From assembly GCF_036375055.1 (NCBI RefSeq), contig NZ_DASUSQ010000083.1:1-64000 (forward strand): DNA of 64,000 nucleotides, given 5' to 3'. The notes below the pieces were generated by a model. It was not told the DNA's origin, did no database searches, and saw only the letters and a program-made list of their open reading frames with translations. Positions 6,754-14,307 of the stretch are shown here, piece after piece; within the stretch, counting starts at the first letter, position 1; each line of letters opens with the position of its first letter. The position numbers and the translations under genes are program-made. This DNA comes from Umezawaea sp036375055. Lineage in GTDB: Bacteria; Actinomycetota; Actinomycetes; Mycobacteriales; Pseudonocardiaceae.

Positions 6754-9108
6754 GTGCCCAGAAAGCTGGTGCCGGTGTTGGCGATGCTCGCCACGCTGGC
6801 CGGACTCTTGATCGCCGTAGCCAACCCCGCCCCGTCCAGTGCCGCGGGCAACGAGGACTGCCGCCCCGACGGCCTCTACAAGACGCCCGGCGTCGACGTG
6901 CCGTACTGCTCGGTCTACGACACCGCGGGCCGGGAGTCGTTCGACGCCAACCACTCCCGCCGCGTCATCGGCTACTTCAGCAGTTGGCGCACCGGCAAGG
7001 ACGGCTCGCCCGCGTACCTGCCGAAGGACATCCCGTGGAGCAAGGTCACGCACCTCAACTACGCGTTCGCGCACATCGACAACCAGAACAGGATCTCCGT
7101 CGGTGACGCGGGCGCGACCAACGCCTCCACCGGCATGGAGTGGCCCGGTGTCGCGGGCGCGGAGATGGACCCGTCGCTGTCCTACAAGGGGCACTTCAAC
7201 CAGCTGACGAAGTTCAAGAAGCAGAACCCGAAGGTGAAGACGCTGATCTCGGTCGGCGGCTGGGCGGAGACCGGCGGCTTCCTGCGCCCCGACGGCACCC
7301 GCGACGCCAACGGCGGCTTCTACAAGCTGGGCCAGGACCAGGGCGCGATCAACACCTTCGCCGACTCGGTCGTGGACTTCCTGCGCACCTACGGATTCAA
7401 CGGCGCGGACATCGACTACGAGTACCCGACGTCGAACAACAACGCGGGCAACCCGGACGACTTCGCCCTGGCCAACGCGAACCGCGGCCGGCTGTGGGCG
7501 GGCTACGAGAACATCATGAAGACCCTGCGCGAGAAGCTGGACCGCGCGGGCGCCGCCGACGGCAAGCACTACCTGCTGACCGCCGCCGTTCCCGCGTCGG
7601 GCTGGCTGCTGCGCGGCATGGAGGCCTACCAGGTCACCAAGTACATGGACTACCTGAACGTGATGACCTACGACCTGCACGGCTCGTGGAACCACTTCGT
7701 CGGCCCGAACGCCGCGCTCTACGACAACGGCAAGGACGGCGAGCTGGCCGCGGGCGGCGTCTACACCGCCCCGCAGTACGAGGGCATCGGCTACCTCAAC
7801 ACCGACTGGGCCTACCACTACTTCCGCGGCGCCATGCCCGCGGGCCGGATCAACATGGGCCTGCCGTTCTACACCCGCGGCTGGCAGGGCGTCAGCGGCG
7901 GCGTCAACGGGCTCGGCGGCACGGCCGCGCTCCCGGACCAGTCGAAGTGCCCCGCGGGCACGGGCGGCTCGGTCGGCTCGACGACCCCGTGCGGCAACGG
8001 CGCGATCGGCATCGACAACCTGTGGCACGACAGCACGGCGGGCAACGCCGAGGTGCCGTCGGGCGTGAACCCCATGTGGCACGCCATGAACCTCCAGAAC
8101 GGCATCACGCCGGACTACCTGGCGGCGTACGGCCTCACCCCGGACACCGACCCGACCGACCGGATCAGCGGCACCTACGCGCGCAACTACGACAGCACCC
8201 TCGTCTCCCCGTGGCTGTGGAACAGCACCAAGAAGGTGTTCCTGTCCACCGAGGACGAGCAGTCGGTCGCCACGAAGGCGAAGTACATCGCCGACAAGGG
8301 CATCGGCGGCGTGATGATCTGGGAACTCGCCGGTGACTACCGGTTCGACTCCACCAAGCAGCAGTACACGATCGGCGACACGCTGATCAGCAAGATCAAC
8401 GACGGTCTGCGCGGCGCGGCCCCGTACGGGAACCTCAAGGCGTCCACGGCCACCCCGGCCGACGTGCTCGACGTCTCGGCCGTGGTCGGCGGCTTCGCCC
8501 TCGGCGACGCCAACTACCCGATCACGCCGAAGCTGAAGATCACCAACAACTCGACGGTCACCATCCCCGGTGGCGCGAAGATCGAGTTCGACTACGGCAC
8601 CAGCGCGCCCGGCAGCATGACCGACCAGTCCGGCTTCGGCCTCCAGGTCGTGTCGAAGGGCCACACCGGGTCCAACGTCGGCGGTCTGCGCGGCGACTTC
8701 CAGCACGTGTCGGTGGCCATGCCGACGTGGCAGTCGCTGGCACCGGGCGCCAGCGTCGACATCACGATCAACTACCAGCTCCCGATCACGTCGCCGTCGA
8801 ACTTCCGGTTCACCTTCGGCGGCAAGACCTACGCCATCGCGTCGGACCACCCGCGCGGAGCGGGCGGCAACCCGCCGACCAGCACCACCACGACGACGAC
8901 GACCACGACCACCACCACCACGACGACGACCACCACGACCACCCCGCCGAACTGCACCGCGGCGGCGTGGGACCGGACGAAGGTCTACGTCGGCACGAAC
9001 GCGGTGTCGTGGAAGGGCCGCAAGTGGACGGCCCAGTGGTGGACGCAGGGCGAGGAGCCCGGCACCACCGGCGAGTGGGGCGCGTGGCGCGACAGCGGCG
9101 CCTGCTGA
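6754..9108 (+). CDS. Secreted GH18 chitinase with chitin-binding domain
   Basis: A 784-residue exported endochitinase. GTG 6754 has AGGAGG about 9 bp upstream. Residues 1-30 form a signal peptide ending near PSSAA. The GH18 barrel spans about 65-555, with SVGGW and the catalytic D-x-D-x-E string GADIDYEY, E223 being the acid catalyst, plus NVMTYDLHGSW and the late MIWELAGDY. A beta-sandwich module (about 565-705) follows, then an almost pure Thr linker of over 20 residues. The C-terminal module with paired Cys and WKGRKWTAQWWT is a family 5/12-type chitin-binding domain. A stable hairpin terminator follows, so it is probably monocistronic. It should release chitooligosaccharides outside the cell. 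Confidence 0.97.
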   Translation: MPRKLVPVLAMLATLAGLLIAVANPAPSSAAGNEDCRPDGLYKTPGVDVPYCSVYDTAGRESFDANHSRRVIGYFSSWRTGKDGSPAYLPKDIPWSKVTHLNYAFAHIDNQNRISVGDAGATNASTGMEWPGVAGAEMDPSLSYKGHFNQLTKFKKQNPKVKTLISVGGWAETGGFLRPDGTRDANGGFYKLGQDQGAINTFADSVVDFLRTYGFNGADIDYEYPTSNNNAGNPDDFALANANRGRLWAGYENIMKTLREKLDRAGAADGKHYLLTAAVPASGWLLRGMEAYQVTKYMDYLNVMTYDLHGSWNHFVGPNAALYDNGKDGELAAGGVYTAPQYEGIGYLNTDWAYHYFRGAMPAGRINMGLPFYTRGWQGVSGGVNGLGGTAALPDQSKCPAGTGGSVGSTTPCGNGAIGIDNLWHDSTAGNAEVPSGVNPMWHAMNLQNGITPDYLAAYGLTPDTDPTDRISGTYARNYDSTLVSPWLWNSTKKVFLSTEDEQSVATKAKYIADKGIGGVMIWELAGDYRFDSTKQQYTIGDTLISKINDGLRGAAPYGNLKASTATPADVLDVSAVVGGFALGDANYPITPKLKITNNSTVTIPGGAKIEFDYGTSAPGSMTDQSGFGLQVVSKGHTGSNVGGLRGDFQHVSVAMPTWQSLAPGASVDITINYQLPITSPSNFRFTFGGKTYAIASDHPRGAGGNPPTSTTTTTTTTTTTTTTTTTTTTPPNCTAAAWDRTKVYVGTNAVSWKGRKWTAQWWTQGEEPGTTGEWGAWRDSGAC

Positions 9109-9127
9109 TCGCCTGACGCGGAGCGCG

Positions 9128-9159
9128 GGGGCACCTCCGACCAGGGTCGGGGGTGCCCC
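9128..9159. terminator. Terminator after the chitinase gene
   Basis: A 14-bp stem (GGGGCACCTCCGAC pairs with 9146-9159, one wobble) with loop CAGG, followed by TT, 20 bp after the chitinase stop. Confidence 0.85.
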
Positions 9160-9276
9160 TTCCCGCTGTCGGGTAAGGCCCTCGCGGGCGCGGGCCACGT
9201 GAACCTCCGATGCCCGCCCCCACCCCTTACGACGACTCTCGGTGTCACTGACGAAGACGACACGGGAGTGAAGACG

Positions 9277-9471
9277 ATGAGCCTCGAGTGGACGCCCGAA
9301 GCGATCAAGGCGGAGGTCGACTACCGGCAGCGGTCGATGCGGGCCGACGCGGAGCACGTGCGGCAGTCGCGGCGCACCGCGCCGCGCAAGGCGGCCTGGT
9401 GGGCGCGGCTGGCCGGGTTCGCCGGGGCCGACGTCCCCGAGCAGCGGAAAGCCAGGGGCGACGCCGCCTGA
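9277..9471 (+). CDS. Small basic hypothetical protein
   Basis: A 64-residue hydrophilic, Arg/Ala-rich protein starting MSLEWTPEAIKAEVDYRQR. ATG 9277 has GGGAG about 9 bp upstream; the longer open frame upstream looks non-coding. No motif is recognised. It ends 11 bp before the LuxR-type ATPase start, so the two are probably co-transcribed. The helical, charged character would suit a protein-protein contact role, but no function can be assigned. Confidence 0.65.
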   Translation: MSLEWTPEAIKAEVDYRQRSMRADAEHVRQSRRTAPRKAAWWARLAGFAGADVPEQRKARGDAA

Positions 9472-9482
9472 GGTGTGCGAAC

Positions 9483-12473
9483 ATGCCACTCGTGGCGCGT
9501 CTCGGATCCGGCATCCCCCTGGTGGCCCGCGGTCGGGAAATGGCTCGGCTGCGGGCTTCGCTCGCGTCCGCCGCCGCGGGATCGGCGTCGGCGGTGCTGC
9601 TCGCGGGTGACGCGGGGGTCGGCAAGACGCGCGTGGTCGAGGAACTGGCGTCCGCGGCGGACACGCTGGTGCTGACGGGCCGCTGCCTCGACGTGGAGGA
9701 GATGGGCATCCCCTACCTCCCCTTCGCCGAGGTGCTCGGCCAGGCGAGGGACCGGGGCCTGCTCGACATCGGCGCGAGGCCCGCACTGGCGCGGCTGCTG
9801 CCCGAACTGGCGCTGCCGGTGGGGCAGGACGAGACGCGGGACGGCTCGAACCAGCCGCCGCTGTTCCCGCGGAGCCGCCGGTCGGAGCAGGACGTCGGCC
9901 AGTTGCAGCTGTTCGACGCGGTGCACGGGCTGCTCGGCGAGCTGGCCGAGCGGCGGACCGTGCTGCTGGTGCTGGAGGACCTGCACTGGGCGGACGCCTC
10001 GACCCGCTACCTCCTGTCGTTCCTGCTGTCGCGGCTGCGCTCGCAGCGGCTGCTGATCCTGGGCACCTACCGGTCCGACGACCTGCACCGCGCGCACCCG
10101 CTGCGGCCCCTGCTGACCGAGCTGCTGCGCCTGCCCGCCGTGGAGCGGCTGGAACTGGCGCCGTTCGGGGCTGAGCAGTCGCGCGCGTTCGTCGAGGCGC
10201 TGGCCGACGAGCTGCCGGACGACGTGGTCCGCGAGGTCGCCGAGCGGTCGGAGGGCAACCCGTTCTTCGCCGAGGAACTGCTCGCCGCCGCGAGCTGCCT
10301 GCCCAGCGGCGGCATGCCGGCGGCGCTGGCTGACGTGCTGCTGACCCGGATCGAACGCCTGGCGCCCGACACCCAGCACGTCCTGCGGGTCGCGTCCATC
10401 GGCGGCAGGCGGGTGAGCCACGACCGGCTGCGGACCGTGGCGGGCCTGGACGACGCGAGGTTGGACGCCGCGCTGCGGGAAGCCGTGCAGCACCACGTGC
10501 TGCTGGTCGGCGACGCCGACGAGATCTACGTGTTCCGGCACGCCCTGCTCCAGGAGGCGGTCTACGGCGACCTGCTGCCCGGCGAGCGGGTGCGGCTGCA
10601 CGCGGCGTACGCGCGGTACCTGACCGGCCGCGAGGGGCGCGGGTTCGCGGCGGGGCTGGCCTACCACAGCCTGGAGAGCCACGACCTGCCGCGCGCGCTG
10701 GCCGCGTCGGTGGACGCCGGGCAGGAGGCGCACCGCACGGGCGCGCCCGCCGAGGCGCTGCGGCACTTCGAGCAGGCGCTGAGGCTGTGGGCCGCGGTCG
10801 CGGAGGACCAGCGGCCACCGGACGTGACGGAACTGGTGCTGCTGAGCCGCGCGTCCTGGTCGGCGGGCACGGCGGGGCAGCCGGAGCGGGCGCTCGCGTT
10901 CGCCAGGTCCGCGACCGAGGTCGTCGACCCGGCCGACCCGGAGAAGGCCGCCGAGATGTGGCGGCGGGTCGCGCAGGCGTCGCAGGGGCTCGACGGGCAC
11001 GACCGGGAGATGCACGAGGCCGTCGACCAGGCGTGGCGGCTGGTGCGCGACCGGCCCGCCAGCCAGTCCCGCGCGTGGGTGCTGGCCGTGTCGGCGTCGT
11101 GCCTGCGCTACGCCCGCGACCTGCCGCTGGCGCGGGAGCGCGCGGAGATGGCGGTGCGCGACGGGCGCGAGTCCGGCGCGGCGGGGGCCGTCGCGGACGC
11201 GCTGGCCACGCTGGGGCTGCTGGACGGCCGCGAGGACCGCACCGAGTCGGCGCGCGAGCACCTGATCGGCGCGATCGACTGCGCCGTCGAGGCGGACGCG
11301 GTCAACACCGAGATGCGCGCCCGGTACTTCCTCGGCCTGGACCACTACGACCGGGGCGAACTGGAGGACGCGCTGCGCGTGTTCGAGGAGGCGTCCCGCC
11401 GGGCCAGGGCCAAGGGCATCACCTGGAGCGGGTTCGGGCTGGAGGTGCGGGTGCTCCAAGCGCTGGCGCTCTACCACCTTGGCCGCTGGGACGAGAGCGC
11501 CGCCGCGGCCGAGCCACCCGGCCTGGCCGTGTCGAGCACGGTCGTCGCGAGGCTCGCCGCCGTGGGCACGCACGTCGCCGTCAGCCGGGGCGACGTCGAC
11601 CACGCCGAGCGCATGATCGCCGAACTCCGCGAGGACTGGCACCGCGACGTGCAGATCGCGCTGATCACCGGCGGCACCGGGGCCGAGCTGGCGCAGTGGC
11701 GCGGCAGGCCCGAGCAGGCCGTGGACCGCGTCGCGGACGCCCTCGCCTGGACCCGCGAGGTGGGCGACGAGTGGCTGCTGGCGGGCATCCGGCTGGGGGC
11801 GCTGGGCGTCGCGGCCCACGCCGACGTCGCCGCCGGGGCCAGGCGCCGCCGGGACGGCGACGGCGAGGCGACCGCCGTCGCCGAGGGCAACCGGCTGGCC
11901 GACCACGCCCGCGCCACGGCCGTGAACGGCCTGCCGCGCACCGGCGTCCTCGGCCCGGAGGGGCGGGCGTGGCTGGCGCGCGCCGACGCCGAGCGCAGCA
12001 GGCTCACCGGAGCGGGCGACCCCGAGCTGTGGGCGCGCGCCGCGGCCGAGTTCGGCTTCGGCATGGTGTTCGAGCAGGCCGTGTGCCGGTGGCGGCTGGC
12101 CGAGGCGCTGCTGGGCGCCGACCGCCGCGACGAGGCCGCAGCCCACCTGCGGGAGGTCGCCGAGTTCGCCCGCACCGTCGGCGCGGCCCCGCTGCTCGAC
12201 GCCGTCACCCGCGTCGCCCGCCGGGCCCGCGTCACCCTGCGCGCGGACGAGGCCGAGCCGCGCGACCGCGTGGACCCGTTCACCCCGAGGGAACGGTCCG
12301 TGCTCGGCCTCGTCGCACTGGGGCGCACCAACCGCGAGGTCGGCGAGGAGCTGTACATCAGCGAGAAGACGGTCAGCGTCCACCTCACCCGCATCATGGC
12401 GAAGCTCGGCGCGGGCCGCCGCGCCGAAGCCGTCGCCCTCGCCTACGACCGCGGCCTGCTGGACCACTCCTAG
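9483..12473 (+). CDS. Large LuxR-family ATPase regulator (LAL type)
   Basis: A 996-residue regulator of the LAL group. The N-terminal AAA-like ATPase has Walker A GDAGVGKT at about residues 40-48 and Walker B-like LLVLEDLHWAD. A long TPR-like helical middle region follows. The C-terminal LuxR helix-turn-helix (about 930-990) shows FTPRERSVLGLVALGRTNREVG in two motif blocks and SEKTVSVHL. Start ATG 9483 is preceded by GAGGTG in the end of the small upstream gene. Such proteins usually activate catabolic or secondary-metabolic operons on ligand binding. Its TAG stop interlocks with the stop of the convergent AraC-type gene in CTAG. Confidence 0.94.
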   Translation: MPLVARLGSGIPLVARGREMARLRASLASAAAGSASAVLLAGDAGVGKTRVVEELASAADTLVLTGRCLDVEEMGIPYLPFAEVLGQARDRGLLDIGARPALARLLPELALPVGQDETRDGSNQPPLFPRSRRSEQDVGQLQLFDAVHGLLGELAERRTVLLVLEDLHWADASTRYLLSFLLSRLRSQRLLILGTYRSDDLHRAHPLRPLLTELLRLPAVERLELAPFGAEQSRAFVEALADELPDDVVREVAERSEGNPFFAEELLAAASCLPSGGMPAALADVLLTRIERLAPDTQHVLRVASIGGRRVSHDRLRTVAGLDDARLDAALREAVQHHVLLVGDADEIYVFRHALLQEAVYGDLLPGERVRLHAAYARYLTGREGRGFAAGLAYHSLESHDLPRALAASVDAGQEAHRTGAPAEALRHFEQALRLWAAVAEDQRPPDVTELVLLSRASWSAGTAGQPERALAFARSATEVVDPADPEKAAEMWRRVAQASQGLDGHDREMHEAVDQAWRLVRDRPASQSRAWVLAVSASCLRYARDLPLARERAEMAVRDGRESGAAGAVADALATLGLLDGREDRTESAREHLIGAIDCAVEADAVNTEMRARYFLGLDHYDRGELEDALRVFEEASRRARAKGITWSGFGLEVRVLQALALYHLGRWDESAAAAEPPGLAVSSTVVARLAAVGTHVAVSRGDVDHAERMIAELREDWHRDVQIALITGGTGAELAQWRGRPEQAVDRVADALAWTREVGDEWLLAGIRLGALGVAAHADVAAGARRRRDGDGEATAVAEGNRLADHARATAVNGLPRTGVLGPEGRAWLARADAERSRLTGAGDPELWARAAAEFGFGMVFEQAVCRWRLAEALLGADRRDEAAAHLREVAEFARTVGAAPLLDAVTRVARRARVTLRADEAEPRDRVDPFTPRERSVLGLVALGRTNREVGEELYISEKTVSVHLTRIMAKLGAGRRAEAVALAYDRGLLDHS

Positions 12474-13330
12474 GCGCGTTCCACCTTCACCCACAGCGCC
12501 GCGTCCGCCGTGGCGCCGTCGGCCGACACCTTCGCGCTGAGCAGCGACGGACCCGGCGCGCTGCGGTAGGGGTTGGACGGGAACCACTGCGTGTACACGT
12601 CCCGCCACACCTCCTGCAACACCTTCGGGAACTCGCCCGAACTCTCGAACACCGCCCACGTCCCGGCGTCCACGTCCAGCGACTCCAGGTCCTCCGGCAC
12701 GTCGGCGCCGGACGCCACGGCGTAGTAGAAGTCCAGCTCGGTGCCCTCCTCGAAGCCCTCGTCGACGTTCACGCTCACGTTGAGCACCCCGGACGGCTCC
12801 TGGTCCGACAGCGCCTCGATCCGCGCCCGCACCTCCGGTCCGAGACCCTTCACGAACTCGACGATCGCCGGGTTCATCCCCTCGTGGACGAGCGGCACCC
12901 TCGCCCTCCGGCCGACCACCCGGAACCCGTCCTTCTCCACGACCCGGTACCGCATGCTGCTGCTCCCTTCGACGACGAGGCGGAAGGACATCCGTGGCTG
13001 GGACCGCAGGGCCGCTCCGGTCCTGCGCGCCTCACCGGGCCCGACGCCGTGCACGGCCCGGAACGCCCTGGCGAACGCCTCGCCCGAGCCGTACCCGTAC
13101 CGCACGGCGATGTCGAGCAGCGTCTCCCGCCCGGCCAGCACCTCCGCGCCCGCGACGGTGAGCCGCCTGCGCCGGACGTACTCCGACAGCGGCACGCCCG
13201 CGAGCGCCGAGAACAGCCGACGCAGGTGGTACTCCGACGTCAGCGCGATCCGCGCCAGGTCGGCAACCTCGATCGGCTGGTCGAGGTTGCGCTCGACGTG
13301 CTCCATGGCCTGGTTCAGCCGTTCCAGCAC
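12470..13330 (-). CDS. AraC-type regulator with GyrI-like effector domain
   Basis: About 286 residues. An N-terminal AraC/XylS double helix-turn-helix (about 1-100) shows SEYHLRRLF and the second-helix signature GYGSGEAFARAFRAVHGVGP. A GyrI-like effector-binding domain follows (about 125-286: FRVVGRRARVPLVHEG, WAVFESSGEFP). This is the Rob/SoxS/BmrR-like layout of multidrug or small-molecule responsive activators. GTG 13330 is chosen because GGGAGG lies 5 bp upstream; a GTG at 13372 would add 14 residues. It is convergent with the LuxR-type gene and divergent from the ABC exporter, which is a plausible but unproven target. Confidence 0.9.
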   Translation of the reverse strand: MLERLNQAMEHVERNLDQPIEVADLARIALTSEYHLRRLFSALAGVPLSEYVRRRRLTVAGAEVLAGRETLLDIAVRYGYGSGEAFARAFRAVHGVGPGEARRTGAALRSQPRMSFRLVVEGSSSMRYRVVEKDGFRVVGRRARVPLVHEGMNPAIVEFVKGLGPEVRARIEALSDQEPSGVLNVSVNVDEGFEEGTELDFYYAVASGADVPEDLESLDVDAGTWAVFESSGEFPKVLQEVWRDVYTQWFPSNPYRSAPGPSLLSAKVSADGATADAALWVKVERA

Positions 13331-13545
13331 TCCGGCCTCCCTTCCTCGACGTCCATGCTGCGGCCCGTCCACCCTGCCGGACCCGACAGTTCGTGCCCGC
13401 CCCGGTCGGGTCGTGCGACCACGGGAGGAGCCGGGGTCATCCTGCGGGTTGAGTCCGGAGTGCGCGTCGGGAGGGATGTCCGCTCACGTGGCCGCTGCCT
13501 AGGTTTTCCCCTGTCAGCGAGACGGTGAGCGAAATGGGGCAGGGA

Positions 13546-14307
13546 ATGTCTGCAGTGGTGTCCGAGACGGGCCGGGTTGGCACGCAAGCCGCCGTCGCCG
13601 CCTCCAGCCTGGTGAAGGTGTACGGCAAGGGCGACACCGCGGTGCGGGCGCTCGGCGGCGTGAGCGTCGCGTTCCAGGCCGGGAAGTTCACGGCCATCAT
13701 GGGCCCGTCGGGCTCCGGGAAGTCGACGCTCATGCACTGCCTCGCGGGTCTGGACAACGTGGACGGCGGGTCCGTCCACATCGGCGGGACCGAGATCACC
13801 GGCCTCAACGACAAGGACCTGACCAAGCTCCGCCGCGACCGCGTCGGGTTCGTCTTCCAGGCGTTCAACCTGCTGCCCACGCTGTCCGCGGAGGCGAACA
13901 TCCTGCTCGGCCTCGAACTGGCGGGCCGCAAGCCCGACAAGCAGTGGTTCGACACCATCGTCGACGTGCTGGGCCTGCGGGACCGGCTGAAGCACAAGCC
14001 GTCCGAGCTGTCCGGCGGCCAGCAGCAGCGCGTGGCCTGCGCCCGCGCCCTGGTCGCCCGCCCGGACGTGGTGTTCGCCGACGAGCCGACCGGCAACCTG
14101 GACTCGCGCTCCGGCGCCGAGGTCCTCGACTTCCTGCGGATGTCCGTGCGCAAGCTCGGCCAGACCGTGATCATGGTGACCCACGACCCCGTCGCCGCGT
14201 CCTACGCCGACCGCGTCGTGCTCCTCGCCGACGGCCACCTCGCCGGTGAGATCCAGAACCCGACCGCCGACTCGGTGCTCTCCGCGCTCAAGCACCTGGG
14301 GGCGTGA
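13546..14307 (+). CDS. MacB/LolD-type ABC transporter ATPase
   Basis: About 253 residues, a complete ABC ATPase: Walker A GPSGSGKST, Q-loop FVFQAFNLLPTL, signature LSGGQQQR, Walker B VVFADEPTGNLD and switch His in MVTHD. The PTGNLDS string and the FtsX-type permease downstream place it in the MacB/LolD group (mechanotransmission export rather than import). Starts at 13525 (GTG) and 13534 (ATG) are in frame; ATG 13546, with GGGG 6 bp upstream, gives the usual length. Its TGA overlaps the permease ATG by one base (TGATG), so the two are translationally coupled. Confidence 0.96.
   Translation: MSAVVSETGRVGTQAAVAASSLVKVYGKGDTAVRALGGVSVAFQAGKFTAIMGPSGSGKSTLMHCLAGLDNVDGGSVHIGGTEITGLNDKDLTKLRRDRVGFVFQAFNLLPTLSAEANILLGLELAGRKPDKQWFDTIVDVLGLRDRLKHKPSELSGGQQQRVACARALVARPDVVFADEPTGNLDSRSGAEVLDFLRMSVRKLGQTVIMVTHDPVAASYADRVVLLADGHLAGEIQNPTADSVLSALKHLGA

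Noticed and set aside
8880..8943. ACC/ACG triplet repeat considered as a CRISPR or microsatellite
   Set aside because: It encodes the Thr linker of the chitinase and has no spacers; it is a protein linker.
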